The translations under genes and the position numbers were made by a program. From positions 48,597-112,596 of the forward strand of contig DIVG01000073.1 of NCBI GenBank assembly GCA_002422425.1: a stretch of DNA of 64,000 bases, read 5' to 3'. The notes under the pieces were generated by a model that did not search any database, was not told where the DNA came from, and was given only the letters and a program-made list of their open reading frames with translations. Below are positions 1 through 10,100 of the stretch, piece by piece. Numbering within the stretch: position 1 is the stretch's first letter; each line of letters opens with the position of its first letter. This stretch comes from Akkermansiaceae bacterium UBA6138. GTDB taxonomy: Bacteria; Verrucomicrobiota; Verrucomicrobiia; Verrucomicrobiales; DEV007.

Positions 1-2
1 AG

Positions 3-2471
3 AGCCCTCTTCCCGCCGAAGAGGTCACCGTTCTCGACGGTTTCAAAGTCGAGCTCCTCTACACCGTGCCCCGCGAAGAGCAGGGCTCGTGGGTCGCTCT
101 CACCAAAGGCCCCGGCGGCAAGTTTTTTGCCTCGGATCAGGGCGACAAGGGCATTTACGAAATCACCGTTAAGGGCCGCGAAGTCACGGCGGAGAAAATC
201 CCCGCCAACGTCTCCGGCGCGATGGGCCTGACCTACGCCTTTGACGCCCTCTACGCCAACCCCGGCGGCAAGCCGCTCGTGCGCGTCCACGATTCCAACG
301 GCGACGGCAAACTCGACGCCGTCGAAGAACTCCCCGGTGCGACCGGCGGCGGTGAACACGGCAATCACGCCCTCGAGCCCACTCCGGATGGCAAAGCTCT
401 CTACGTTGTCGCCGGCAATCACACCAATCTCATGGATGTCGCCGCCTCCCGCGTCGTCAACTGGGACGAGGATCACCTCCTCCCCCGCCAGTGGGATGCC
501 CGGGGTCACGCCCGCGGACGCCTCGCCCCCGGCGGCTGGGTCGCCGAATTTGATCCCGTCGCAAAAACCTACGAACTCCTCTCGATCGGCTACCGCAACC
601 AGTATGACATCGCCCTGAATCGCCACGGTGACATCTTCACCTACGACGCCGACATGGAGTGGGATCTCGGCATGCCCTGGTATCGCCCTACGCGGATCAA
701 CCACGTCGTGAGCGGATCCGACTACGGCTGGCGGTCGGGAACCGGAAAATGGCCGGGCTACTACGAGGACAGCCTCCCCGCCGTCCTCGACATCGGCCCC
801 GGTTCGCCCACCGGCGTGGCCTCGGGCATCGGAGCGAAGTTCCCCGCCAAATATCAGGACGCGATCTACGCCCTCGACTGGACCTTCGGGACGATCTACG
901 CCATCCATCTTGAGGCCGAAGGCGCCGGCTACAAGGCAAGGCAGGAAGCCTTCCTCTACGGCATCCCGCTTCCCGTGACCGACGCCGTCATCGGGGACGA
1001 CGGGGCCTTTTACTTCACGATCGGCGGGCGCAACACCCAGAGTGCCCTCTACCGGGTCACCTACCCGGGTGTCATTCCGGCAGAGGAAGCGATCGCCGAA
1101 CTGCGGTCGGTCGCCGAAGCCCGCGCCACTCGCCATGCCCTTGAGAAATTCCACGGCAAAGAAGACGCCGCCGCTGTTGCGTCCGCCATGCCGCACCTCG
1201 CGAGCAGTGACCGCTTCCTGCGCCACGCCGCCCGTGTCGCGCTCGAGTCCCAGCCTGCCGAACAGTGGGCTGATGCTATACTGAAAACGACCGATACCCA
1301 GGCCCGCATCACCGGAGCCGTCGCCCTCGCCCGCACCGGTGATCCGGCCAGCTATCGCTCGCCCCTGCTGACCTCCCTTCTTGAGCTCGAACCCGCCGCT
1401 CTTGAGGACTCGCAGTTGCTCGGGCTCCTGCGAGCTTACAGCCTCAACTTCCTGCGCCTCGGACGTCCCGATCCGGCCGAACGCGAGGCCGTCATGGCAG
1501 AGCTCGATCCGCTTCTCCCCCATCGTAATCCTGACGTGAACACCGAACTCGTCCAGGTGCTCGTCTACCTCGAGGCCCCTTCCGTGGTCAGGAAAACGAT
1601 GTCCCTCATCGTCAATCGCGGCGAACCCCGCATCCCCGACTGGAAAGAACTCGCGAGCCGCAACCCCGGCTACGGCGGCACCGTCCTCGAAGTCCTCAAC
1701 AACCACCCGCCCACGCAGGAAATCGGCTACGCCTTCATGCTTCGGAACATGAAGAAAAACTGGTCGATCGCCGAGCGTCGCGCTTACTTCGAATTCCTCA
1801 ACGAGGCCGCGAAGTTTAAAGGCGGCGCCAGCTACACCGGCTTCCTCACCAACTTGCGCGACGAGGCCCTCGGGAACTGCACCAACGAAGAGCGCGCCGC
1901 CCTCGCCGACCTCACCGGAGAGAGCTTCAATCCCCTGCCTGACTTCACGATCACTCCGCCAAAGGGTCCCGGCCAGGTCTGGACTGTCGCCTCGGCCGCG
2001 CCGCATACCAGTGGCGGAGCCATGAAAAAGGCCAGCTTCGAGAACGGACGGAGCCTGTTCCACGCGATCGGTTGCGCCGCTTGCCATCGCTTCGCCGGAC
2101 TCGGCGGCGACATCGGTCCCGACGTCACGAGCACGAGGACGAAGTTCAGCACCGAGTATGTCCTCGAGAGCATTATCGATCCGGGGAGTGTGATCTCCGA
2201 CCAGTATGGTTCCTTTGCCGTGACCTTGAAAAGCGGCGAGGTCCACACCGGTCTCGTCGTCGAGAAGGACCAGACCGTTGACATCTACCCCGCCGTCAAC
2301 GCCGCCGAAGCCGTCACCGTGAAACGGTCCGAGGTAGCAAAAATCGAGCAGTCGCCGATCTCGCCAATGCCTCCCGGCCTTATCAACGGTCTCAACGCCG
2401 AAGAAGTCCGCGACCTCATCGCCTACCTCATGTCCGGCGGCGATCCGAAGGATAAAGTCTACGGCGAGTAG
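3..2471 (+). CDS. PVC-type haem-binding dehydrogenase, 5' end cut by window edge
   Basis: The reading frame is open from base 3, so the N-terminus and signal peptide lie outside the window; the GTG at 66 is internal. The first ~340 residues look like an NHL/PQQ-type sugar dehydrogenase beta-propeller (GGGEHGNHALEP, then blades with YDIALN and YGWRSGTGKWPG). Next comes an alpha-helical HEAT-like stretch, then a C-terminal cytochrome c domain with CAACH at 2073-2087, followed by GPDVT and ending in an EEVRDLIAYLMSGG helix. This order matches the putative haem-binding family typical of Pirellula and Verrucomicrobium. The family is expected in the periplasm, passing electrons from an organic substrate to the bound haem. 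The substrate cannot be told from sequence. The gene is convergent with the oxidoreductase at 2494, 22 bp away. Confidence 0.85.
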   Translation, partial: SPLPAEEVTVLDGFKVELLYTVPREEQGSWVALTKGPGGKFFASDQGDKGIYEITVKGREVTAEKIPANVSGAMGLTYAFDALYANPGGKPLVRVHDSNGDGKLDAVEELPGATGGGEHGNHALEPTPDGKALYVVAGNHTNLMDVAASRVVNWDEDHLLPRQWDARGHARGRLAPGGWVAEFDPVAKTYELLSIGYRNQYDIALNRHGDIFTYDADMEWDLGMPWYRPTRINHVVSGSDYGWRSGTGKWPGYYEDSLPAVLDIGPGSPTGVASGIGAKFPAKYQDAIYALDWTFGTIYAIHLEAEGAGYKARQEAFLYGIPLPVTDAVIGDDGAFYFTIGGRNTQSALYRVTYPGVIPAEEAIAELRSVAEARATRHALEKFHGKEDAAAVASAMPHLASSDRFLRHAARVALESQPAEQWADAILKTTDTQARITGAVALARTGDPASYRSPLLTSLLELEPAALEDSQLLGLLRAYSLNFLRLGRPDPAEREAVMAELDPLLPHRNPDVNTELVQVLVYLEAPSVVRKTMSLIVNRGEPRIPDWKELASRNPGYGGTVLEVLNNHPPTQEIGYAFMLRNMKKNWSIAERRAYFEFLNEAAKFKGGASYTGFLTNLRDEALGNCTNEERAALADLTGESFNPLPDFTITPPKGPGQVWTVASAAPHTSGGAMKKASFENGRSLFHAIGCAACHRFAGLGGDIGPDVTSTRTKFSTEYVLESIIDPGSVISDQYGSFAVTLKSGEVHTGLVVEKDQTVDIYPAVNAAEAVTVKRSEVAKIEQSPISPMPPGLINGLNAEEVRDLIAYLMSGGDPKDKVYGE

Positions 2472-2493
2472 AGAAGCCGGTTACCTTGAAAGT

Positions 2494-3825
2494 TTACACC
2501 GGGTATTCCCACGGCGCGCGATAATCGCGGCGCAGGAGCTTATTGGCCTCTTCATCGCCGGGGAAGGTCTCGCTTTCACCGTCCCACTCAACGCTGCGGC
2601 CGAGCCTTTGACTGATCATGCCGAGGAGGCTCATGTTCGTGGCGAGATGACCGATCTCGACATCGGCGACGGGGAGCCGTTTTTGCTCGATGCACTCGAT
2701 GAAATCACGCCAGAGCGGAGGCACATTGTGCCCGTCTTTCTCATCATCAAATTTCGGGTCCTCGTGGACGATCTCCTTGCCGTCGTTCGGGTAGAAGGTC
2801 CACCCGTCGCGCCAGCCCATGTGAAAAGTGCCTTTGGTGCCGTAAAAATAACAGCCGACCTTTGACTTCTCCGCCTCGTTCCCGCCAAAACGCCGGTGCT
2901 CCCAAACCGCAGTGAATTTGTCGAACTCGTAAGTCACGATCTGATGATCAGGCGAGTCGGAGGTCTGCTCTTTTTCGTTGAGCACCACAGGTCCCCTTAC
3001 CGGCCGACCGCCCATCGACGAAATTTTGCGGGGATGCTTTTCATCAGACCACCAGAGAATCTGGTCGAGCCAGTGCACCCCCCAGTCGCCGAGAATGCCG
3101 TTGGCGAAGTCGAGGTAGTTGCGGAAGCCGCCGGGATGAATGCGTTTGTTAAAGGGCCGCATCGGAGCAGGGCCGCAGTAAAGGTCCCAGTCGAGATTGT
3201 CCGGCACCGGCTCGTTGGGCGTCGGGGCCTCGGGACCGCCAACGCTGTGGGCAAAAGCCCGAATCATCCCGATCTCACCTGCCCCCCCGTCCTTGAGAAA
3301 CTTCATTCCACTGACGTGGTGGGGTCCGATGCGGCGATGCATGCCGACCTGCACGACCCTGTCATGGGCGCGCGCAGCCTTCACCATGGCGCGGCTTTCA
3401 CGGATCGTGTGGCCGGTGGGTTTCTCGACGAAGACATGAGCACCGGCTTCGATACAGGCAATTCCCTGGAGGGCGTGCCAGTGATCCGGCGTGGAAATGA
3501 TCGCGATCTCGATCCTTTCCTTACCAAGCATCTCCCGGTAGTCCTTGTAGATCGCCGGTAGCGTACCGGTGAGACTCTCGACCTCGTCGGCGGAAACTTC
3601 GAGTTCGTCGGCATCGACATCACAAAGCGCGACGACATCGACCGCGCCGTCCTCGATCGCGACTCGAAGGATATTCATCCCCCACCAGCCCGATCCGATC
3701 AGGGCGGTGCGGTATTTTTTAGCGGGAGCCTCCTGCGCCCTGAGCCACGGAGAGAAGGCCCCGCCCGTAAGGACGGCGGCACCGGCGGCGGAGTGGAGAA
3801 ACTGGCGTCGATTGGGGGGATTCAT
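2494..3825 (-). CDS. Tat-exported Gfo/Idh/MocA family oxidoreductase
   Basis: 443 aa from the ATG at 3825. This start puts the Tat motif NRRQFL at residues 4-9, followed by a hydrophobic stretch; the frame extends 9 codons upstream to 3852 but that would bury the signal. A Rossmann glycine motif (IGSGWWGMNI) follows the signal. The family's EKP motif is present (FVEKPTGHTIRESR), as is the DHWHALQGIACIEAG region. The C-terminal half carries the usual substrate-binding sheet domain (GDWGVHWLDQILWW). Family members use NAD(P) to oxidise or epimerise sugars and sugar derivatives; Tat export fits a protein folded with its nucleotide in the cytoplasm. Such secreted members are common in PVC genomes. 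Its substrate is unknown. Confidence 0.9.
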   Translation of the reverse strand: MNPPNRRQFLHSAAGAAVLTGGAFSPWLRAQEAPAKKYRTALIGSGWWGMNILRVAIEDGAVDVVALCDVDADELEVSADEVESLTGTLPAIYKDYREMLGKERIEIAIISTPDHWHALQGIACIEAGAHVFVEKPTGHTIRESRAMVKAARAHDRVVQVGMHRRIGPHHVSGMKFLKDGGAGEIGMIRAFAHSVGGPEAPTPNEPVPDNLDWDLYCGPAPMRPFNKRIHPGGFRNYLDFANGILGDWGVHWLDQILWWSDEKHPRKISSMGGRPVRGPVVLNEKEQTSDSPDHQIVTYEFDKFTAVWEHRRFGGNEAEKSKVGCYFYGTKGTFHMGWRDGWTFYPNDGKEIVHEDPKFDDEKDGHNVPPLWRDFIECIEQKRLPVADVEIGHLATNMSLLGMISQRLGRSVEWDGESETFPGDEEANKLLRRDYRAPWEYPV

Positions 3826-3890
3826 CAGAATGATTAGTTTACACGTCAACAAGTCTGCGGCGACTCACGCGAACGCGACGATGGCGGCGT

Positions 3891-4718
3891 TCACTTCAAC
3901 TCCGCCGCAATCACCGCCGCAACTTTTTCGCCAAGAAAATCATAGCCCGCCGCAGTGAAATGCACATCTTCGGGATTTTGAAAGGCGGCCAGCCTCGGTG
4001 CCATCGCCGCAAAGAGATCATTCACCACGACTCCCTTTTCCGCCATCACCTTTGCCGCCACCTTATTACGCTCGACGACGGGCGCGCCGGAGTATTTGCC
4101 GTCACTCGTATCGGGCACCGGCGTGGTCGTCGCCCAAACCAGCTTTGCCCCGGTCGCGGCGAGGCGGTCGGCAATCTCGCGCAGGCGGGTCTCGTAATCG
4201 GGCAGCGGCGTGGCACGATCGTGAATACCGAAATTAAAATGAATGAGATCCCACTTCCCGTCGCCCAGCCAGACATCGAGTTTCTCCACTCCCATCTTCG
4301 CCGGACCGCAATTTGCCGGGGCCCGGTGCACGTTCACCCTGCCGGCAAGCGCCCGCCGCACCGCCATGGTGTAACCGCGCGAAACCGAATCACCGATGAG
4401 CAACACCCGCGGCAGGGCCGGGTCGTCAACGACATAGTCCCACGCATTGGCGCGGCCCTCCACTTTCTCCTTTTGATGAATAGGGAGATAGAAGCTCCCG
4501 AGGTTTTCCTGCAGCACTTTTTCCCAGGCCTGATGCGGCGGCGTCAGGGTCGCGACCCAGGCGTTGTAATTTTCCGCGACGACAGCTGCAGCGGCCGCCT
4601 TTTCCGCCGCCGCCTCTTCGGCATTGGTTGGCTCGACTGGTGCGGAAGGTCCGCCGGAGAGAGTGAGAGAGGCGAGAAGGGAAAAGAGACAAGCGGTGCC
4701 AAAATGAGGAAATTTCAT
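3891..4718 (-). CDS. Secreted SGNH/GDSL-family hydrolase
   Basis: 275 aa with an N-terminal hydrophobic signal (FGTACLFSLLASLTLSGG). An Ala/Glu-rich spacer with NAEEAAAEKAAAAAVV follows. Block I nucleophile is LLIGDSVSRGY; a later NFGIHD carries the block III Asn/His region, and the end shows DVHFTAAGYDFLG with the catalytic Asp-x-x-His pair. Together these mark an SGNH-fold esterase or acetylhydrolase, probably acting on acylated polysaccharides outside the cytoplasm. Both flanking genes (2494-3825 and 4934-5878) are on the same strand and also code for exported proteins, but the 215-bp gap upstream suggests its own promoter. Substrate unknown. Confidence 0.85.
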   Translation of the reverse strand: MKFPHFGTACLFSLLASLTLSGGPSAPVEPTNAEEAAAEKAAAAAVVAENYNAWVATLTPPHQAWEKVLQENLGSFYLPIHQKEKVEGRANAWDYVVDDPALPRVLLIGDSVSRGYTMAVRRALAGRVNVHRAPANCGPAKMGVEKLDVWLGDGKWDLIHFNFGIHDRATPLPDYETRLREIADRLAATGAKLVWATTTPVPDTSDGKYSGAPVVERNKVAAKVMAEKGVVVNDLFAAMAPRLAAFQNPEDVHFTAAGYDFLGEKVAAVIAAELK

Positions 4719-4770
4719 GGTCGGAGCAGGACGGGAAAACGCCTCACTGATTTAGCAGGGCGGGGCGAAC

Positions 4771-4789
4771 GATTCAAGTCGCTTGAATC
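4771..4789. repeat. Perfect 8-bp palindrome upstream of the SGNH gene
   Basis: GATTCAAG (4771-4778), a TCG spacer, then CTTGAATC (4782-4789). It sits 52 bp upstream of the SGNH start on the minus strand, in the 215-bp gap after the propeller gene. There is no T-run on either side, so it does not look like a terminator. It could be an operator. I saw no second copy in the window. The rest of the 4719-4933 gap shows no other structure. Confidence 0.4.
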
Positions 4790-4933
4790 AGGGGAAGAAA
4801 ATAGATGAGGGCCCTTTTCGCCTGGCGGGAATTCCCCCCCGTTTGAAAGGTGGTGACCGCCACGGGGCGGGTGGATGCTTTGTTCGATCAATCCCCTGCC
4901 GTGCGGAACTGTCGCCGTCAAGAATCCTCCGCG

Positions 4934-5878
4934 TCACTTTAGCGCCCCCTCGGGCGAGCCGTTCGTGCTGAGAATATGCACTTCGTGAGCCCTGACCTCA
5001 GGATGAAAATATTCCCAGACCACCTCCCCGCTGCGGGTCACCTCAACGAGTTTGGGTTTGGCGGGATCTTTCTGCCCGTAACAACAGACCACGGTGTTGC
5101 CGTTCGCAAGGCGCTGGGCACCGCAGGGGTCGGCGAAGCGGCCGCCGACGTCCTCGTTGGTGAGTTTCCAGACAACTTTTCCCCTGGCATCGAATTCAAC
5201 GACACGATTCCCGTTCGTAAGCGTTACTAAAGTGTTCCCGTCCTCAAGCCGGATCGCGGTGAACGGCCACACCTTTGCCTCGCGTCCGCCGAGCTCGGGC
5301 AGATCGGTCCTGATCGTGTTCACAACGCCGCCGGCAGGGGTGTATTCCTTCACCGCGAAGGCCAGGAGATGCGGCACGAGGTAATTGCCATTGACCAGCT
5401 TTCGAGCCATGCGGGTCTGCATATGGGCATTGTCAGTTTCAGGCTGGAGGGGCACGCGCACCGCTGCGGTGCCGTCGGGAGCGACTTCGAGGAGCTGCGG
5501 TTTCCCCCCGCGCTCGATAACGAGGGTATTCCCGTTCCCGAGCCGCACGACGGTGCCGAGCTCTTCATTCTCCCGACTAAGCGCGTAGCCCCAGACCTCT
5601 TTTCCCTCGGGGGTCAGCTCGCGGGCGCGATTGTTCTGCGAGAGGAGGATATTGCCGTTGGGGAGAACATATCCGTCGCGCGAGGCACCTTTTGACTCCC
5701 AGACGAGCCGACTCTCCTCGGAGACGATACCCGAACGCGGCCCGCAGAGGAGGAAGGAATGGGTTATCCCGCTCGCGCTGCGCTGCTCCCCGAAGGGCAC
5801 GGGCTCATCGGCCGACGCGGTTAACGACAGAAAAAAAGCAAGAGCGACGACAAAAAAGACGGGGAAGGTTTTGAGCAT
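4934..5878 (-). CDS. Secreted beta-propeller protein, PQQ/arylsulfotransferase-like repeats
   Basis: 314 aa with a strong signal peptide (VFFVVALAFFLSLTASADE). The mature part repeats a blade motif of the form L-x-NGN-(T/I/Y)-L-(V/L): VLPNGNILL, RLGNGNTLV, KLVNGNYLV, RLEDGNTLV, RLANGNTVV, roughly 45-60 residues apart. Between them run aromatic strands such as GKEVWGYAL and GEVVWEYFH. This is the repeat pattern of PQQ-like or ASST-like beta-propellers. No cofactor ligand or catalytic residue can be named, so a binding or scaffold role is as likely as an enzymatic one. It ends 215 bp before the SGNH gene. Confidence 0.75.
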   Translation of the reverse strand: MLKTFPVFFVVALAFFLSLTASADEPVPFGEQRSASGITHSFLLCGPRSGIVSEESRLVWESKGASRDGYVLPNGNILLSQNNRARELTPEGKEVWGYALSRENEELGTVVRLGNGNTLVIERGGKPQLLEVAPDGTAAVRVPLQPETDNAHMQTRMARKLVNGNYLVPHLLAFAVKEYTPAGGVVNTIRTDLPELGGREAKVWPFTAIRLEDGNTLVTLTNGNRVVEFDARGKVVWKLTNEDVGGRFADPCGAQRLANGNTVVCCYGQKDPAKPKLVEVTRSGEVVWEYFHPEVRAHEVHILSTNGSPEGALK

Positions 5879-5976
5879 GCGGGAAAGATGGCAAAAATCG
5901 GGACCTCCGTCTATGCCCGTGCGGAACAGACTCTAATACGATTTTCCCCCCGGCCCCTCCCTCATGACCCACCGAC

Positions 5977-6546
5977 TCACTCACCCTGCATCGCACGGCG
6001 GATGTCGCCCGGCTCATAACCGTAAAGATCATCGGGCAGGGCGGCATTATCGATGCTGACGAGTCTCCAGCTTGAGGGGAGAACGCCCTCTTTTTTCCAA
6101 ACAAAAACAAAGGGCTCTTTCAGCTGGTTGATTTGCCGCGTGACCTCGTTCCCGATCGGACCAAGCGGCTTGCCGCTGAGAAGGAGCCGTGCGGTCACGG
6201 TCGCCTCGCCCTCTTCGCCGAAAACGATGCTTTGATCCCCCGACGTGACGACGAGAGCCATGAACTGACTCCCCGCATCGACGATGGTCCCGACGATCTT
6301 CTCGCCCGTGAAGCCCCAACGATCGGCGTAAGCTTCGGAGAGGAGACGCTGGATCCTCGCCGGGCTGCGACCTTCGATACCTTCAACGAGGGCGGCCTGT
6401 CGTTTCCCGACCTGGCGCGAGGGGCGCATCTGCAGGGTGACCAGAAGAGCCACGAAAAAGAGCCCGCTGACCGCAGCCACGAGAATCCATCGGGCATTCC
6501 CCCGGTCATTCCCTCTTCCGACAAATAAGCGTTGCGAAACTCTCAC
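5977..6546 (-). CDS. Single-span membrane protein of unknown function
   Basis: 189 aa starting at GTG 6546. One N-terminal membrane helix (WILVAAVSGLFFVALLVTL, residues ~20-38) follows a basic segment, so the bulk should be extracytoplasmic. The soluble part has a helix with GIEGRSPARIQRLLSEAY, then alternating strands (MALVVTSGDQSIVFGEEGEATVTARLLLSG) and PFVFVWKKEG, an arrangement seen in NTF2-like folds. I do not recognise a named family. It is divergent from the RppH-like gene at 6641 with a 94-bp gap between them. Confidence 0.6.
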   Translation of the reverse strand: MRVSQRLFVGRGNDRGNARWILVAAVSGLFFVALLVTLQMRPSRQVGKRQAALVEGIEGRSPARIQRLLSEAYADRWGFTGEKIVGTIVDAGSQFMALVVTSGDQSIVFGEEGEATVTARLLLSGKPLGPIGNEVTRQINQLKEPFVFVWKKEGVLPSSWRLVSIDNAALPDDLYGYEPGDIRRAMQGE

Positions 6547-6640
6547 TTCCGCTATCTTCCCCTTTACCCGCCCGGGTTGTAAAGCGCTTTTCAGTCAGTT
6601 CGATTTTCCGCAGCTCCCACCCTCTCTTCCCATTCCGCAC

Positions 6641-7144
6641 ATGGCCACCTATCGCCCCAACGTCGCTGCGATTCTGCGGGATCCGAGCACCGGAAAAATC
6701 TTTATCGGCGAACGCATCGATCACAAGGGAAGCTGGCAGTTTCCCCAGGGCGGGGTTGATCGGGGCGAGGATCTCCTCTCGGCTCTCTATCGCGAGGTGG
6801 AGGAAGAAATTGGCGTATCCAAAACCCTTTACACACTTGTTGCCTGCCACACCGATTACCGCTACAAGTTCCCCCGCGGGAAACTGAAGAAAGGCAAATA
6901 TTGCGGCCAGACTCAGACCTATTTCCTTTGCGATTTCCTCGGCCGGGACGAGGACATCAATCTCAAGGCGCACGTGCAGGAGTTTTCCCGCTTCATCTGG
7001 ATCGACCCGAAAGATTTCAATCTCATGTGGGTTCCGCGGTTTAAACGCCCCGTCTTCATCCGCGTCTTCCGCGATTTTTTCGGGATCAAGCAGCTGCCGA
7101 AGGCCCCGAAAAAAGCCCGGCCGGCACCGCCCGGGATCGCGTAA
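6641..7144 (+). CDS. rppH: RppH-type Nudix hydrolase (RNA pyrophosphohydrolase)
   Basis: 167 aa from the ATG at 6641; the frame is open back to 6437 but homology begins at MATYRPNVAAILRD. The Nudix box is complete: GGVDRGE, seven residues, then REVEEEIGV, giving the metal-binding glutamates. WQFPQGG just before it, and the QTQTYFLCDF and DPKDF regions, are characteristic of the RppH/IalA branch, which removes pyrophosphate from 5'-triphosphate mRNA ends (or hydrolyses dinucleoside polyphosphates). The C-terminus ends in a basic tail (PKAPKKARPAPP). A short 30-bp gap to the hybrid kinase suggests possible co-transcription. Confidence 0.88.
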   Translation: MATYRPNVAAILRDPSTGKIFIGERIDHKGSWQFPQGGVDRGEDLLSALYREVEEEIGVSKTLYTLVACHTDYRYKFPRGKLKKGKYCGQTQTYFLCDFLGRDEDINLKAHVQEFSRFIWIDPKDFNLMWVPRFKRPVFIRVFRDFFGIKQLPKAPKKARPAPPGIA

Positions 7145-7174
7145 GCTATCCCTTTTTTCTGAATACACTGAAAG

Positions 7175-10100
7175 ATGAGTTCGTCGTATCATCGGCAAAA
7201 CATGTCTTTTGGAATCCAGGGGAAGGTCGCAATGCTTGTCATCCTCGCGACAGCGGCTTCGGCCTTGCTCGTGGCCAAGGTGCTGACCGGTCGTGCCGCA
7301 GAGGTTCTGCGCGAACACGAGCTCGTCGATCTCGGGGACGAAGCGTCCCTGCGAGGCTGGACCATTGTCGACCAGGTCGATGGACTGCGTGACGATCTCA
7401 TAAACATCGCCTTTAACACCGGCTTTCGCGACGAAGTCGCCCGCGGCACCGCTCCCGAAGAACTGACGGCTCTCGCCCGCTCACTTAGCCGGCGCAACTG
7501 GATCAATCATCTTCGCATCGACATCGTCACGCTGGAGCCTTCAGGACTGACCTCTTCCACGATCCACGCCAAGGCGGAAATCGATGAAAACAAGGTCTGG
7601 TTTCCCGATCCCGGGGCCCTTGCCGCGAGTCGTCTCCATTATTCCGCGATTGAGAGGGTTCTGCTCACACGCAAGGAGACAGGGGGACAATCCGTGACGC
7701 GTCGGGAGCCGGTTATCTGGGCGCTTGCCCCCCTCGACCGCAGCTACGAATCGGGGTCCTCGCGTTCGCGCTTCATTCGCCTCATGATGACGCTCCACGC
7801 CAACGACTCACCCCGCCACCTCTTCGCGATGGTGAGCAGCGGGGGGGAAACACTGGTGCGGCACGATGAGACCGAGTCGGGCGACCGGGGAAATGACGAC
7901 ATCTTCCTTGCGCTCGGCCGCGATCCCGCCCTCGTCGAGGCGCTGTCGCTTCGACGGGACCGACAGACTGATCCGGCAAGGATCCTTGAGGAGGCGAAAG
8001 TGGACCGGCTCGTCCGGCACGAGCACCTTCCCCTGACGAGCCCCTATTTTTTTCAGGAGGGAGTCCCTAACAAAAAATTATCTGCGGCCCTGGATAATCT
8101 CAGCGAAGAAGAGAGCGAAGCACTTTTCGAGACTCTTCAAACCAAAGCGGGGCCCCTGGGCCGCGTCGGAGGCCTGCAGTCGGGCGTCAGGCAGCTTCGC
8201 CTCCTCGCGCATGACCGGGAAAACCTCAGAACGCTTCGCGAGTTGGTCGGATCGGAACTCGGGGCTCGCTTCAACGGGGGCAGCGAGTCCTTTTCGTGGA
8301 GAAACGAGATTGAGTGCGACGAAATCCATGCCTGGACGGTGCGACTCCTCATCGGTGAGGGCGAAAGCCAGGCTCACTACTTCATCCACTACGCGGTCTT
8401 CGACGATGAGCTCGCTTCGTCGATCGAATACGAAATGCTCTCGGTACAATATATCGCTCTCGTGGTGGCGGGAGGATTCGGAATCGTCGGTTTCTTTTTT
8501 GCGATGCGCTTCATCCGACCGCTCAAGCAGATGACCGTCACCGCCCAAAAGATTACCGACAGCCCCCGTGAAAGCCTCATGATTCATGTCGCGGCACTGG
8601 CAAAGGGACTCGATATCAAACGCCGGGACGAAGTCGGAGAGATCGCACGGGCTTCGAAACGCCTCTTCGAAGAACTTATCAGCCTTCAGGAGGAACTCGA
8701 ACAGCGGGTCAGCGACCGGACCCGGGAGCTTCGGCGCAGCAATATCGCTCTTGAAAAGGCGAACGAAAAGCTCAAGAGCCTGAGTCACGAGAAAGACGCC
8801 TTCGTCGCAAAAGTCAGCCATGACCTGCGCCAGCCACTCAACGCCATTTTCCTCCAGGTAGAGGCTCTGACTCTTTCCAAGCTCGATGAGGTTCAGAAAA
8901 AAGACGTGCAGCGCATCCGCGACCACGCCGCGCGCGAGCTGAATCTCGTCAATGACATTCTTGAGTATCAGAAGATCATCATGGGAGCCGGAACGCTCAG
9001 TAAAGACAGCATCGCGGTCCCGGCCCTGGTTGAAGATCTCGCCTCGACCTTTCTTCCGTCGACCGGAGAACGCCCCGTCACTCTCACCGCCGATTGTTCC
9101 GTCGCGGCGGGCGAGCTCGTTGCCGATGAACGCCGTCTTCGCCAGATTCTCGGGAACCTCATCGGTAACGCCTGCAAATTTACCTTTGAAGGATCCATCG
9201 TCATTGCCGCCCGTCCCCGGGAGATCGAGGGTAAAGCCTGGATCGAGTTCACCATCACCGATACCGGACGCGGCATGAGTCCGGAAGAGCAGGCCCGGGC
9301 GTTTGTTCCCTTTGTTTCCAATAAAAAAGACAACGCCGGTGGAAGCGGCCTCGGCCTCTCCATCTGTCGCGAACTCGCCTCGCAGATGGGCGGGAAGATT
9401 GGCTTTGTCAGCGAACTCGGAAAAGGCACCCATTTCAGCGTCTTCATCCCGTGCGAGCCCGACTCCGGCCATTACGCGCACCGCGAAATCCGCGATTTCG
9501 CCGACACCATCGATCCCCTTCCGGCGCAGGTGGAACTCGACGGTGTCGTCCCGAAAGGGACCAGCATCCTTGTCATCGACGACGACGTCAAAGGGCGTGA
9601 CCTCCTCGAACGCATTCTCACCCGGGAAGGCCACCGCGTCATCACCGCCGAAGATGGAAACACGGGGCTGCGCCTTGCCGAAGAGTGCCGCCCCGATGCA
9701 ATCACCCTCGATGTCGTCATGCCCGGGGGAAAAGACGGCTGGGATGTCCTGCGCGCCCTCAAGGAATCCCCCGTCACCCAGGCCATTCCGGTCATCATGG
9801 TCTCGGTCATGGCCGGACAGGAAAACGCCCTCGCCCTTGAAGTCGAGGATTACCTCGTGAAACCCATTGATGTCGGGAGGCTGAGCCGCGTTATCGCCCG
9901 GGTTACCCGACAGGCCCCGCAACGGAATCTTCTCCTCGTCGACGACGATCTCGCCTCGCTCGAAACGATGAGCCGCCTCCTCGAAGCCGCCGGCTGGCAG
10001 ACCACCCTCGCCGCCGACGGTCTTGAGGCTCTCGCCGTCCTTAGTCGCACCAGGCCCGCCGCGATCATCCTTGATCTCATCATGCCCGGGATGGACGGAT

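Noticed and set aside
2471..2493. Terminator between convergent genes
   Set aside because: The 22-bp gap holds no stem and T-run.
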